From: Arcanobacterium urinimassiliense
GTDB taxonomy: Bacteria > Actinomycetota > Actinomycetes > Actinomycetales > Actinomycetaceae
Length of the DNA: 64,000 nt
NCBI RefSeq assembly: GCF_900119495.1
Contig: NZ_LT632435.1
Location: forward strand, 792,359 to 856,358
Reading direction: 5' to 3'
In this document: positions 53,624-63,260 of the stretch, in pieces
Layout: each line of letters begins with the position of its first letter
How positions within the stretch are numbered: the stretch's first letter is position 1
Notes under the pieces: generated by a model
Told to the model about the DNA's origin: nothing
The model's database searches: none
The model's input: only the letters and a program-made list of their open reading frames with translations
Translations under genes and position numbers: made by a program

Positions 53624-54646
53624 ATGGAACAGAAAACTATTCTAGTAGCCGGCGGATCTGGATACATCGGCACCCATACGCTGATTAGCCTCTATGCGGC
53701 GGGATATTGGGCTGTATGTGCCGATAATTTCACTAATTCTCATCCGGAAGCTCTCCGGCGCACCGAAGCTATTATCGGTACTAAAATCCCGCTTTACGAA
53801 GTAGACGTCTGCGATAGGCAAGCAGTAGAGCAGATATTTGCCGAGAATTCTATAGCGGGAGTAATTAATTTTGCCGGTTTGAAAGCAGTGGGAGAATCGG
53901 TAGAAAAACCGCTGGAGTACTACGATATAAATTTGAATTCTACGCTTTCGCTTTTGCAGGCTATGCGCCGGCATAATTGCCGAGTAATGATTTTTAGCTC
54001 TTCCGCTACGGTATATGGAATGGATAATGAATCGCCGCTGCGAGAAGGAATGCCTACTTCTGCCACTAATCCCTATGGCTGGTCAAAAGTAATGAATGAG
54101 CAAATCCTCACTGATTATTGTGGTAGCGATAAGAATTTTTCGGCTGTACTACTGCGCTATTTTAACCCAATCGGTGCACATCCCAGCGGGTTAATCGGAG
54201 AAAATCCCTGCGGAATTCCCAATAATATAATGCCCTATATTACGCAAGTGGCCGTTGGGAAATTGCCAGAACTGCACATATTTGGTCAAGATTATCCCAC
54301 TCCAGACGGTACCGGCGTGCGCGATTATATTCACGTCCTCGACCTGGGGGAAGGGCATGTGCAAGCGCTTGACTACGCATTCACCCACCCGGGAGCGATA
54401 GAAATCAATTTAGGCACTTCCCGCGGATACTCCGTACTAGAACTAGTGAAAGAATTTGAAAAGGCGAGCGGAGTAAAAATACCTTATGTTATAGATCCGC
54501 GCCGTCCGGGCGACGTCGCTTCAGTATTTGCCGATGCGAGCCGCGCCGAGAACTTACTAGCTTGGAGAGCGCGCCGTAACCTAGCGCAAATGTGCCGAGA
54601 TTCCTGGAACTGGCAACAAAAAAATCCCGATGGCTACGCTCAGTAG
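53624..54646 (+). CDS. galE: UDP-glucose 4-epimerase
   Basis: Interconverts UDP-glucose and UDP-galactose, 340 aa. NAD-binding GGSGYIGTHT at the N-terminus, catalytic Ser in FSSSATVYG (about residue 125) and YGWSK (Tyr and Lys). The last four codons and the stop lie inside the first unit of a 21-bp tandem repeat. With the pyrophosphorylase 0.7 kb downstream it supplies galactosyl and glucosyl donors. Confidence 0.95.
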   Translation: MEQKTILVAGGSGYIGTHTLISLYAAGYWAVCADNFTNSHPEALRRTEAIIGTKIPLYEVDVCDRQAVEQIFAENSIAGVINFAGLKAVGESVEKPLEYYDINLNSTLSLLQAMRRHNCRVMIFSSSATVYGMDNESPLREGMPTSATNPYGWSKVMNEQILTDYCGSDKNFSAVLLRYFNPIGAHPSGLIGENPCGIPNNIMPYITQVAVGKLPELHIFGQDYPTPDGTGVRDYIHVLDLGEGHVQALDYAFTHPGAIEINLGTSRGYSVLELVKEFEKASGVKIPYVIDPRRPGDVASVFADASRAENLLAWRARRNLAQMCRDSWNWQQKNPDGYAQ

Positions 54647-54694
54647 TTGCGAGGCTACGCTCAGTAGTTGCGAGGCTACGCTCAGTAGTTGCGA
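54632..54694 (+). repeat. Three perfect 21-bp tandem repeats across the galE stop
   Basis: Units begin at 54632, 54653 and 54674 (GGCTACGCTCAG then TAGTTGCGA). The galE stop TAG is in unit 1, so units 2 and 3 are downstream copies of the gene end and do not alter the protein. Confidence 0.95.
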
Positions 54695-54726
54695 ACAGGT
54701 ACATGTATAGAAATAGGCAGATATAG

Positions 54727-54762
54727 AAAAATGCCCGGAAATTTTATTTTCCGAGCATTTTT
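54727..54762. terminator. Bidirectional terminator between galE and rpsT
   Basis: AAAAATGCCCGGAAA faces TTTCCGAGCATTTTT with one mismatch. It has A- and T-runs on both sides, so it can serve both convergent genes. Confidence 0.85.
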
Positions 54763-54790
54763 GAGATTAGATAACTACTTAAGCTAGGGC

Positions 54791-55063
54791 TTAAGCGTCT
54801 TTCGTAAGCGCATCAACCTGCTTAGCCAGTTTAGACTTCCGGTTCGCAGCCTGATTCTTATGGATTACTCCCTTGGAAACAGCCTTATCTAGTTTCCGGC
54901 CAGCAAGACGCAGAGCTGCCTCTGCCGCTTCCGGATCTTTAGCTGCAATCGCTTCCCGAGTCTTCCGCACTAAGGTTTTCAACTCAGATTTATAGCTCTT
55001 ATTGCGCAGCCGGCGCTTCTCATTAGTCTTAATCCGCTTTTTTTGCGACTTAATATTTGCCAC
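54791..55063 (-). CDS. rpsT: 30S ribosomal protein S20
   Basis: 16S-binding ribosomal protein, 90 aa, very Lys/Arg/Ala-rich, with the family start [20 protein letters not shown]. It has its own promoter, a leader of about 140 bases rich in inverted repeats, and its own terminator. In other bacteria S20 represses its own translation; the long structured leader is compatible with that. Confidence 0.96.
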   Translation of the reverse strand: MANIKSQKKRIKTNEKRRLRNKSYKSELKTLVRKTREAIAAKDPEAAEAALRLAGRKLDKAVSKGVIHKNQAANRKSKLAKQVDALTKDA

Positions 55064-55209
55064 TATTTAACTCTTTCAATTCTTTCGCTATTGCGAATGG
55101 ATATGGTCGGTGAGGGCTTGCTCTCTCTGGACTGCCAGGCGTGGGGACACCCGTGGTTAAAAGAAAAGAGCCGGACCTTTCACCCGACCAGGTGCCAAGT
55201 CCACTAGGT

Positions 55210-55238
55210 ACTTTAGCAGTATTTGCCGCCAGAGCCAA
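55210..55238 (-). promoter_or_regulatory. Promoter of rpsT
   Basis: On the minus strand TTGGCT (55233-55238) and TAAAGT (55210-55215) are separated by 17 bases. Confidence 0.6.
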
Positions 55239-55313
55239 AGAAAAGCTCCAAGGGTGGTAAAAATCATCGCTTTCGGGTAAAGAAATTATCGCTTTCAGTA
55301 AAGAAAGCCGTAA

Positions 55314-56639
55314 CTATGCGTTCCCAATTTCTACCCGCCCCCGCAATTTTTCCATTCCGGTGAAGGTATAATCGCCTTTTACAGTTATTTTCTCTACCTC
55401 TCGCAGAGAAGGTAAATGGCGAGTACGCTCAGTAAAATCGTGTATAAAACGAAAATACTGGGGATCCAAATCGGCAATAGGGGCAGTTGAAACCTGTAAA
55501 AGTACCCGCCCTTCCTCCGTAAACTTATAGACATCAGAACGCAATACAAATAAATCATTCGTAGTCTTTACTGGTAAAAATCGCTCTCGTTCCACAATAA
55601 GAGCCTGCGCATCGGAAAATTTTTCGACTATAGCTCCCATCGCACATTCCAGCTGATACACCGGCACTGAATCTTTATTGCACGGATCTACCGTTTTTTG
55701 GTTACGAATTAGGGGGAGATGCAACACCCCGGCTGTTTTCTTTAATAAATCTCGTAAAGCCTCGATATTAAACCACAGATTATTCGTATGAAAATAAGGG
55801 TGGCGCTTTTCGTCCGTAAAATACTGCATATCAGCTGGAGGAGTTTGCCCGGTATCGCGCAATATAAGCTGCTTATCGCTACGCCGCACCGCTAAATGCC
55901 CGCCTTTGCGGTCAGCTGGAGTACGCCGGCAGACCTCGGCTGCATAAGAAACTCCACTTTCAGCGAACCAAGCGGCAATTTCTCCAGAGGGATAAGCCCC
56001 CAAGTTATCAGCATTAGAAGTCATAAGATAGCGGAAACCGCGGCGCAGTAAATCCTCTAATAAAGAATTATTACTAAGAGCAGTGTAGATATCGCCGTGC
56101 CCAGGCGGGCACCATTCTAGTTCTGGATTTTCCTCCCAGACCACTGGATATAGATTATCGCGCCGTAGCTTCGGCTCCCGCCCTTGCAGAAAACTTAGGG
56201 GAATTCCCGGTATTTCCATATCCTTATCTAAGGCTGCGAGCGTATCACGCTGCGTGCGGAAAGAATCCATAAAAATTATAGGAAGCAATTTTCCGCTCTG
56301 CTCGCGCGCGCTGCGTATTTGCCGGCAGATCAAACGCAAAAAACTTTCTCCCGCGCGCACTGGAATAAGAGATTTAGCTTTATCCATCCCCATAGAGGTG
56401 CCTAAACCGCCGTTTAGCTTTAAAAAGGCCGTCTTTCCCAGTGCCTCTGCTTGTGCGGCAGGGCTAAAATTCTTCTCTGCTAGCCGGGGCGCCGGAGGCA
56501 TCGGGTCGATAGTAGACTCGGGAATTAACCCAGTAGCTCCGTGCTGTAAATCTGCAAAATAAGAGCTAAAGACGTTTATCCCGCATTCGCTAACTCCGGC
56601 AGTGCGCATTTTCTGCTGTGCCGCGCTCAAAGCTTCCAT
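55314..56639 (-). CDS. UTP--glucose-1-phosphate uridylyltransferase, eukaryotic-type
   Basis: Makes UDP-glucose from glucose-1-phosphate and UTP, 441 aa. It belongs to the large UDPGP family also found in eukaryotes and bifidobacteria, not the short GalU family. Nucleotide loop FLKLNGGLGTSMGMDKAKS (about residues 71-89), then PIIFMDSFRT, PPGHGDIYTAL and MTSNADNLGA. GGAGGG lies six bases before the ATG. Probably provides substrate for galE. Confidence 0.92.
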   Translation of the reverse strand: MEALSAAQQKMRTAGVSECGINVFSSYFADLQHGATGLIPESTIDPMPPAPRLAEKNFSPAAQAEALGKTAFLKLNGGLGTSMGMDKAKSLIPVRAGESFLRLICRQIRSAREQSGKLLPIIFMDSFRTQRDTLAALDKDMEIPGIPLSFLQGREPKLRRDNLYPVVWEENPELEWCPPGHGDIYTALSNNSLLEDLLRRGFRYLMTSNADNLGAYPSGEIAAWFAESGVSYAAEVCRRTPADRKGGHLAVRRSDKQLILRDTGQTPPADMQYFTDEKRHPYFHTNNLWFNIEALRDLLKKTAGVLHLPLIRNQKTVDPCNKDSVPVYQLECAMGAIVEKFSDAQALIVERERFLPVKTTNDLFVLRSDVYKFTEEGRVLLQVSTAPIADLDPQYFRFIHDFTERTRHLPSLREVEKITVKGDYTFTGMEKLRGRVEIGNA

Positions 56640-56784
56640 ATAAATCCCTCCGCCCTTTTTTATAATTCTATAGAGAAAAGCTGCCCGCGCAGAATTTCAC
56701 AAAGCTATTCCTCCCGAAAAATCGGCTTTAGTTTCCGGCGCTGGTAGCCTTAGAGCTATTAGTAGTGAATAAGGAGATACGTTA

Positions 56785-58644
56785 GTGCCCATTTCCACTC
56801 CGGCAGAGCTGAAAGAAATTCAACCGGCCTCCACGCCGGCTGCACAAATTCGCAATTTTTGCATAATTGCGCATATTGACCACGGTAAATCCACTTTAGC
56901 GGATCGTATGTTGCAATTGACGGGAGTAATAGCAGAACGTGATATGCGTGCCCAATACCTCGACAGAATGGATATTGAGCGCGAACGCGGAATCACTATT
57001 AAATCGCAAGCGGTACGGATTCCTTGGACAGTAGATGGCACGCCTTATGTGCTGAATATGATAGACACCCCCGGGCACGTCGATTTTGCTTACGAAGTAT
57101 CTCGCTCTTTAGCCGCCTGCGAAGGGGCAATTCTACTGGTGGATTCGGCACAAGGCATTGAAGCGCAAACCCTGGCCAATCTCTATCAAGCTCTCGAAAA
57201 TGATTTAACTATCATACCCGTCTTAAATAAAATAGATTTACCAGCTGCAGAGCCCGATAAATACGCTGAAGAATTGAGCGCTCTGATTGGCTGCGAACCA
57301 GAAGATTGTATAAAAGTATCTGGTAAGACCGGAGTGGGCGTAGAAGAACTTCTCAACCGGATAGTGAAAGAAGTACCTGCTCCGCAAGGGAAAAAAGATG
57401 CCCCCACGCGCGCACTTATTTTTGATTCGGTTTACGATACTTACCGGGGAGTAGTTACTTATGTACGTGTGGTAGACGGGCAGCTGCGCCCACGTGAACA
57501 AGTGCAGATGCTTTCCACCGGAGAAACGCATGAGCTCCAAGAAATTGGAATTATTTCTCCGGAACCGCTCAGCTCTACCGGTCTGAGTGCCGGAGAAGTA
57601 GGGTATTTGATTACGGGGGCGAAAGATGTAGCGCAGTCTCGAGTAGGCGATACGGTGACTACTTTACGCAACCCGGCGCGTACTCCGCTTTCCGGATATG
57701 CCAATCCGCAGCCAATGGTGTTTTCTGGTTTATATCCGATAGATGGCTCGGATTATCCAGCTCTACGCGATGCTCTAGATAAACTGCGGCTCAACGATGC
57801 TTCTCTCACTTACGAACCGGAAAATTCCGTAGCTTTAGGATTCGGCTACCGTTGTGGATTTTTAGGTCTACTTCACCTCGAGATCATCACGGAAAGACTC
57901 GAAAGAGAATTCAATCTCGATTTGATAGCTACGGCTCCTTCTGTCACTTACCAAGTAATTACCGAAAATAGAGAAAAAATAGCGGTATCAAACCCCTCGG
58001 AATTTCCAGAAGGGAAAGTACACGAAATAGTAGAACCGCTAGTAGAAGCTACCATTCTCACTCCGAGTGAATACGTGGGCGCAATCATGGAACTTTGCCA
58101 GCAGCGCCGGGGAGAAATGCAAAATATGAGTTACCTTTCTCCCGAACGAGTGGAACTGCATTATTCTTTACCGCTGGCGGAAATAGTCACCGATTTTTTC
58201 GATCAACTAAAATCGCGCACCAAAGGCTATGCCTCGCTGGATTACCACCAAAAAGGAGAACAAAGCGCCGATTTGGTGAAAGTAAATATCTTACTTAATC
58301 ACGAAGTAGTAGATGCTTTTTCGGCAATCGTGCACCGCGATAAGGCCTATAGCTACGGGGTGGAAATGACGGAAAAATTGCGCCAATTAATTCCGCGGCA
58401 GAATTTTGAAATTCCAGTACAGGCAGCAGTAGGAGCTCGCATAATTGCGCGTTCTACCATTAAAGCTCTCCGCAAAGACGTATTGGCAAAATGCTACGGG
58501 GGCGACGTATCTCGAAAGCGTAAATTGCTCGAAAAGCAAAAAGAAGGTAAAAAACGGATGAAAGCAGTCGGCAGGGTAGAAGTGCCCCAAGAAGCATTTA
58601 TCGCCGCGCTCAGTTCCGAAATGCCGACGGGTAAGAAAAAATAA
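56785..58644 (+). CDS. lepA: Elongation factor 4 (LepA)
   Basis: Ribosome-associated GTPase that back-translocates or aids biogenesis, 619 aa. G1 [10 protein letters not shown]2 region [11 protein letters not shown]3 DTPGHVDF and G4 NKIDLP. The LepA-specific C-terminal domain ends [20 protein letters not shown] start with AAGGAG nine bases upstream. First gene of a tight lepA-trmB-hemW run. Confidence 0.97.
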   Translation: MPISTPAELKEIQPASTPAAQIRNFCIIAHIDHGKSTLADRMLQLTGVIAERDMRAQYLDRMDIERERGITIKSQAVRIPWTVDGTPYVLNMIDTPGHVDFAYEVSRSLAACEGAILLVDSAQGIEAQTLANLYQALENDLTIIPVLNKIDLPAAEPDKYAEELSALIGCEPEDCIKVSGKTGVGVEELLNRIVKEVPAPQGKKDAPTRALIFDSVYDTYRGVVTYVRVVDGQLRPREQVQMLSTGETHELQEIGIISPEPLSSTGLSAGEVGYLITGAKDVAQSRVGDTVTTLRNPARTPLSGYANPQPMVFSGLYPIDGSDYPALRDALDKLRLNDASLTYEPENSVALGFGYRCGFLGLLHLEIITERLEREFNLDLIATAPSVTYQVITENREKIAVSNPSEFPEGKVHEIVEPLVEATILTPSEYVGAIMELCQQRRGEMQNMSYLSPERVELHYSLPLAEIVTDFFDQLKSRTKGYASLDYHQKGEQSADLVKVNILLNHEVVDAFSAIVHRDKAYSYGVEMTEKLRQLIPRQNFEIPVQAAVGARIIARSTIKALRKDVLAKCYGGDVSRKRKLLEKQKEGKKRMKAVGRVEVPQEAFIAALSSEMPTGKKK

Positions 58645-58645
58645 C

Positions 58646-59590
58646 ATGAAACAGAATTCCCACTCGGAGCTCCCTAATCCGCAATATGGGCGAATTCGCT
58701 CCTTTTCTGCGCGGGGAAAACGCTTGGGTGAAAAATATAAAACCCTGCAAGCAGAATTTGGACCGCAATATTTCCTCGATTTTCCTCCCGGAATGGGAAT
58801 CTCCACTATTAGGGAAGATGCGCGCATCGATTTAGCGGCCGCTTTTCCGCACCGGCAACCCCTCATAATCGAAATAGGGCCTGGATCTGGAGAACAACTT
58901 ATTCATGCTGCACAGGCACATCCGCAAATAAATTTTCTCGCCCTAGAGGCCTGGCAGCCCGGAGCGGCGCGTTGTCTGGCTGCCACCGTCGCAGCGGGGG
59001 TAGAAAATGTGCGCATAGCGCAATTAGATGCTGCTCAAAGTCTTCCTATCCTTTTCCCTCCTGATTCAGCTTATCGCGCACGCGAAATCTGGACTTTTTT
59101 CCCCGACCCTTGGCGGAAGAAAAAACATCGGAAACGCCGCTTAGTATCACCGCAGTTTGCACACATCGTAGCTGGAGCATTAGAGCCCGGCGGGTGCTGG
59201 CGTCTTGCTACTGATTGGGATAACTACGCTTGGCAGATGCGCGATGTATTGCAAGAATCTCCTTGGTTCGACAACCCGTACTTGGCGCAAAATCCAGATG
59301 CGCAAGATGAAGGGATTTACGCAGGGGGATTTGCTCCCCGTTACAGCGGTCGGGTGCTTACGCGTTTTGAATCACGCGGGCAAGCGGCCCAGCGCCGTGT
59401 ACACGATTTATATGTGATTCGCAATCAGGTGGCACTGGCGGCAGCGGTGGTGCCAGAAGATCCGTGGGTTGCCGCTGCGAAAAATGGACAGGAAGTGAAA
59501 GCCGATAGGGGTGGAGAGCGCCCGCCATCTCGTACTCCGGCTAGCACCCGCGCGGGAAAACCGGCTGCGGAAAATCAGAAACGAAAATAG
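58646..59590 (+). CDS. trmB: tRNA (guanine-N7-)-methyltransferase
   Basis: Methylates G46 of tRNA with S-adenosylmethionine, 314 aa. SAM-binding IEIGPGSGEQL, then WTFFPDPWRKKKHRKRR, the family signature (about residues 151-167). The N-terminal 60 residues and a basic tail after residue 280 extend beyond the usual 220-aa core. ATG begins one base after the lepA stop. Confidence 0.94.
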   Translation: MKQNSHSELPNPQYGRIRSFSARGKRLGEKYKTLQAEFGPQYFLDFPPGMGISTIREDARIDLAAAFPHRQPLIIEIGPGSGEQLIHAAQAHPQINFLALEAWQPGAARCLAATVAAGVENVRIAQLDAAQSLPILFPPDSAYRAREIWTFFPDPWRKKKHRKRRLVSPQFAHIVAGALEPGGCWRLATDWDNYAWQMRDVLQESPWFDNPYLAQNPDAQDEGIYAGGFAPRYSGRVLTRFESRGQAAQRRVHDLYVIRNQVALAAAVVPEDPWVAAAKNGQEVKADRGGERPPSRTPASTRAGKPAAENQKRK

Positions 59591-59595
59591 CTCTT

Positions 59596-60795
59596 ATGCA
59601 GCCACTTTCTTCTTCGCCGGTTTCAACTGCGCTAGAATTGCCCGACCCCGATGTGCAAAATGGATTTTCGGCTTATATCCATATTCCTTTCTGCGCTCGC
59701 CGCTGTGGATACTGTGATTTTAATACCTATACAAATCTGCATTTTCCGGCGGGTGCGGGAGCTGCGGAGTTTCCCGCTACTCTCTGCCGTGAAATAGAGC
59801 TCTCTGCAAAAATGCTGAATGCCGGCGCTCCCGCCGGCGAGTTACGCAGTGTATTTTTCGGGGGAGGAACTCCCACTTTGCTTCCGACAACTGCGCTAAA
59901 GAAAATTTTAGAGAAACTGCGTAGCATATACGGAATTTCGGCCACCGCGGAAATTACTACGGAAGCAAATCCGGAGACGCTCACTTATGAAAAACTTTGC
60001 CAGCTCCAAGAGAGCGGTATCAACCGCATATCTTTTGGAATGCAATCTGCGGTGGAATCTGTACTGCAGACTTTAGATAGGATGCACACTCCCGGGCAGA
60101 CTGCTCGAGTCTGCCACTGGGCAGAAAAATTAGGGATGCGCTATTCCTTAGACCTCATTTATGGCACTCCGGGGGAGAGCATGGCAGATTGGGATTTTTC
60201 CCTCCGAGAAGCTATTGCGCTCCGGCCAGAGCATATTTCCGCCTATGCTCTCACCGTGGAAAAAAATACCAAAATGGGGCGCGCGCTGCAGCGCGAAGAA
60301 ATCTCTGCTCCCGATCCGGATATTTTGGCTGATAAATATCAGCACGCCGAAGAGACCCTCACTTCCCACGGTTATCAATGGTATGAAATCTCTAATTGGG
60401 CGCGCCCGGGCGCAGCTTGCCAACACAATTTGCACTACTGGCAGCGCGATAACTACTGGGGATACGGCCCAGGTGCCCATTCCTGTATCAACGACACTCG
60501 CTTTTGGAATACTGCTCATCCGCTTGCCTATGCGCAGCAGCTCATTTCCTCTGATCCGCAACTACCTATAGCTGGGCAAGAGCATCTAGGCGCAGCAGAG
60601 ATAAGAGAAGAGGAAATAATGCTAGGAATTCGCTGCCGAGAAGGTATACCATGTTCTTTTTCGCCTTCTCCAGCCATCACCCGTCAATTATTAGCAGATG
60701 GCTTAATAGACGCAGTAGCTTGGGCGGAGGGTCGTTTACAATTGACGCTCCGCGGGAGATTATTAGCCGATACGGTCATTCGCGCGCTATGGTAA
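59596..60795 (+). CDS. hemW: HemW-like radical SAM protein
   Basis: Radical-SAM protein thought to load heme rather than oxidise coproporphyrinogen, 399 aa. Cluster motif HIPFCARRCGYCDF (CxxxCxxC), followed by FFGGGTPTLL and ISFGMQSA. The extra N-terminal Cys that marks true HemN is not seen. Five bases after trmB. Note that the window also has hemH. Confidence 0.9.
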   Translation: MQPLSSSPVSTALELPDPDVQNGFSAYIHIPFCARRCGYCDFNTYTNLHFPAGAGAAEFPATLCREIELSAKMLNAGAPAGELRSVFFGGGTPTLLPTTALKKILEKLRSIYGISATAEITTEANPETLTYEKLCQLQESGINRISFGMQSAVESVLQTLDRMHTPGQTARVCHWAEKLGMRYSLDLIYGTPGESMADWDFSLREAIALRPEHISAYALTVEKNTKMGRALQREEISAPDPDILADKYQHAEETLTSHGYQWYEISNWARPGAACQHNLHYWQRDNYWGYGPGAHSCINDTRFWNTAHPLAYAQQLISSDPQLPIAGQEHLGAAEIREEEIMLGIRCREGIPCSFSPSPAITRQLLADGLIDAVAWAEGRLQLTLRGRLLADTVIRALW

Positions 60796-60828
60796 TACGG
60801 TAGTAACACCGCCAGAAAGCGAAGCGAT

Positions 60829-61491
60829 ATGGGAGATACTTACGTTAAATTAGTGCTAATCGTGCTTATCGGAGGAATTGCCCTCTGGGCTCTTTCCGGA
60901 TTTTTTGCAAAAAACCCGCGCGGTGCTTGGGATGAGCGTACCAAAATAGCGGGCTTAGCTCGTTCCCGCCGCTGGAATTACCGTGAATATATTGAAAATG
61001 CGCAGAAGTTTTTACTTCCGGAAGCCACCAAACTAAGGCACTGGCCGGTGCTAGAAAATGCGGCTGGCTACGACGGAATCAAAAATTTTCGTTCTAGCTC
61101 CTGGCGGTCGATTTTTGTGCGCACTCCCGCTAATCCACATAATCTAGTTTTTTCGTATGAAATTCCCATTACTCCCGCGGGCGCGCAGTTCCAATTCCCA
61201 GAAGCGCTTTTTCATTTTCCCACTTCTGCCCCCACTTCTGCTGCTTCCTTTCCGGCTGCGCAGTGGGACATAACTGGAGATAGAGAGCTCACGGCTGCAA
61301 TATGTGCCAGTGCAGCTGGAGAATTTTTTACCGAATTAGCGAAGATAGAATACGTACATATCTATCGAAACTACATCAGTTTTCTTTTACCTGAGCAAAA
61401 ATTTAATCGTTCTAGCCTCGAGCTTCTGGATTGGTGTGCCCAGCGAGCCGGAAAATTAGCTCAGCTATTACCGAAGTCTTATCTCGATTAA
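60829..61491 (+). CDS. Membrane-anchored protein of unknown function
   Basis: 220 aa with one N-terminal helix (about residues 6-27, VKLVLIVLIGGIALWALSGF) and a soluble remainder with many Trp, Phe and Arg. No family recognised. Thirty-three bases after hemW and before the CIRCE site, so it may be the last gene of the lepA run. The middle has an Ala/Ser/Thr/Pro-rich low-complexity stretch (about 126-142). Confidence 0.6.
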   Translation: MGDTYVKLVLIVLIGGIALWALSGFFAKNPRGAWDERTKIAGLARSRRWNYREYIENAQKFLLPEATKLRHWPVLENAAGYDGIKNFRSSSWRSIFVRTPANPHNLVFSYEIPITPAGAQFQFPEALFHFPTSAPTSAASFPAAQWDITGDRELTAAICASAAGEFFTELAKIEYVHIYRNYISFLLPEQKFNRSSLELLDWCAQRAGKLAQLLPKSYLD

Positions 61492-61542
61492 AAATTAGCT
61501 CCTTCGAGCAGGAAATTAGTTCGGAGAAAAACTAGAGTAGAA

Positions 61543-61569
61543 TTAGCACTCGAGAGCAAAGAGTGCGCA
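61543..61569 (+). promoter_or_regulatory. CIRCE operator of hrcA-dnaJ
   Basis: TTAGCACTC, nine bases, GAGTGCGCA. The left arm is a perfect CIRCE half-site and the right arm differs at two bases from GAGTGCTAA. HrcA binds this inverted repeat, so the operon should be autoregulated and heat-inducible. TAGAAT (61538-61543) just before it may be the -10 box. Confidence 0.88.
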
Positions 61570-61580
61570 GATTTGTGCCT

Positions 61581-61632
61581 GTTTTGCAAATACGTTTTGC
61601 AAATACGTTTTGCTAATACGTTTTGCTAATAG
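61581..61632 (+). repeat. Four 13-bp tandem repeats in the hrcA leader
   Basis: GTTTTGCAAATAC twice, then GTTTTGCTAATAC and GTTTTGCTAATAG, head to tail between CIRCE and hrcA. Confidence 0.95.
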
Positions 61633-61705
61633 GGTCTATGACGAAGCTTTAAGGAATAAGCTTTAGGGAATGGACTTTGGGGAGAGACGAAGGGAAGGAG
61701 TGAGA

Positions 61706-62728
61706 ATGCGTAATTCGGATGCCCGCCGGCGTTTAGTACTTAATGCCATTATTGAAGATTACATTGCGACTCGCGAACCAGTCGGTTCGAAAGCAGTGGC
61801 GCGGCGGCACAATCTCGGCGTTTCTCCTGCTACTATTCGCAACGATATGGCGCAACTAGAAGAAGCGGGATTAATCGTCCAGCCGCATACTTCTGCTGGG
61901 CGTATACCTACCGATAGCGGTTATCGCGCTTTTGTAGATGCAATTGCTGATATTAAGCCGCTCTCAGTGCCGCAACGCAAAGCTATTGAGCAAATTCTCA
62001 CCCAGTCGGTGGATTTAGATGATGTAGTGAATCGTGCTGTCCGTCTTCTAGCGCAGATAACTCAACAAGTGGCAGTGGTGCAGTATCCTTCTTTGCAACG
62101 CACCCTTTTACGGCATATAGAGCTAGTAGCTCTAAGTAAACAGCTCATCTTAATAGTGTTGATTGCCAATACGGGCCGCGTAGAACAGCGCACCGTAGAA
62201 GTAGAAGATATTCTCTCTGAAGAATCTGTAGATTTAATCAGAAAAGCAGCTAATGAGCACTTGGTAGGAATGGAAATGCGCCATTTAGGTAAAAAAATTC
62301 CGACCACTTTAGAGGCTCTGCCGCCGTTGATTCGCCCTGCTGGAAAAATAGTATTTACGGCGGTGGCAAAAATGCTGCAGAGTGAGGGAGAAGAAAAAGT
62401 AGTAGTAGCCGGTACGGGTAATCTCAGCCGTTATGATTACGATTTTGCTCATTCTATTTCTCCCGTTTTAGATCTGCTCGAAGAGCAAGTAATACTGTTA
62501 CGCCTTATTACCCAGCAAGAGCAAGGAATAAACGTAAAAATCGGGAGCGAAAATACTGAAGAAGCCCTCGCGGAAACTTCTATAGTTTCTACAAATTACG
62601 GCGTAGACAACGAAGCAGATATTGCGCGGTTGGGAATAATTGGCCCGACCCGGATGGATTACCGAGGTGCAATGGCGGGAGTGTATGCCGTAGCGCAATA
62701 TTTGACTTCAATTTTGAGCAGTGAGTGA
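61706..62728 (+). CDS. hrcA: Heat-inducible transcription repressor HrcA
   Basis: Repressor of chaperone genes acting at CIRCE, about 340 aa. Start ATG 61706 has AAGGAG five bases upstream and gives the family N-terminus (RRRLVLNAIIEDYI). An upstream in-frame ATG at 61670 has TAAGCT seven bases before it and could give a 12-residue longer form from a leaderless transcript. Winged helix: LGVSPATIRNDMAQLEEAGLI, then QPHTSAGRIPTDSGYR. Followed by dnaJ after 98 bases. Confidence 0.95.
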   Translation: MRNSDARRRLVLNAIIEDYIATREPVGSKAVARRHNLGVSPATIRNDMAQLEEAGLIVQPHTSAGRIPTDSGYRAFVDAIADIKPLSVPQRKAIEQILTQSVDLDDVVNRAVRLLAQITQQVAVVQYPSLQRTLLRHIELVALSKQLILIVLIANTGRVEQRTVEVEDILSEESVDLIRKAANEHLVGMEMRHLGKKIPTTLEALPPLIRPAGKIVFTAVAKMLQSEGEEKVVVAGTGNLSRYDYDFAHSISPVLDLLEEQVILLRLITQQEQGINVKIGSENTEEALAETSIVSTNYGVDNEADIARLGIIGPTRMDYRGAMAGVYAVAQYLTSILSSE

Positions 62729-62826
62729 AATTCGCCCGCTTCTGCGCTTAGTGGCTGTTTTCCGCAGATAGAGCGCATAGAATACAGAAAGAATATTTTA
62801 ATCTAATAGGCAAGGGAAAAATATAA

Positions 62827-63219
62827 GTGGCTGATTACTACCAGATTCTAGGAGTATCACGGCAAGCTTCCGCAGAAGAAATAAAAAAATCTTATAGAAA
62901 ATTAGCGCGGAAACTACATCCCGATGTGGCTGGGCCAGAAGGGGCCGAAAAATTTAAAGAAGTCACAGTGGCTTATGAAGTACTTTCTAATACCGAAAAG
63001 CGCCGTCTCTATGACCTCGGCGGAGAAGACGCAGTAAAAAGCGGTCAAGCCGGAGGCGGAGCGAGTGCCTTCGGCGGCTTCGAAGATATATTTTCCGCAT
63101 TCTTTGGCGGTGGCAGTGCGGGGCGTGGCCCGGTATCTCGCACCCGTCCCGGGGATGATTCTTTAGTGCGTTTGCAGCTCACCCTGAAAGATGTGGTATT
63201 CGGGGTAGATAAAAAGTAA
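62827..63219 (+). CDS. dnaJ: Chaperone DnaJ, N-terminal part (apparent frameshift)
   Basis: J-domain co-chaperone that stimulates DnaK. This frame holds the J domain ([16 protein letters not shown] in KLHPDVAG) and the Gly/Phe-rich region ([20 protein letters not shown]). It stops at TAA 63217 right after GAT AAA AAG (five A). The zinc-finger and C-terminal domains continue in the -1 frame. One extra A in the run would restore a normal DnaJ of about 372 aa. GTG start at 62827. Confidence 0.88.
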   Translation: MADYYQILGVSRQASAEEIKKSYRKLARKLHPDVAGPEGAEKFKEVTVAYEVLSNTEKRRLYDLGGEDAVKSGQAGGGASAFGGFEDIFSAFFGGGSAGRGPVSRTRPGDDSLVRLQLTLKDVVFGVDKK

Positions 63220-63260
63220 AAGTAAATATCGCCGGGCTCTGCCCAGAATGTCATGGAAAT

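Noticed and set aside
54489-54704. Minus-strand frame with the heptapeptide ATTERSL repeated
   Set aside because: It is the reverse reading of the 21-bp DNA repeat plus the end of galE, with no ribosome site or promoter.
55050-55238. 62-codon frame in the rpsT leader
   Set aside because: It overlaps the rpsT start and the rpsT promoter and has no ribosome site. The region is better explained as a structured leader.
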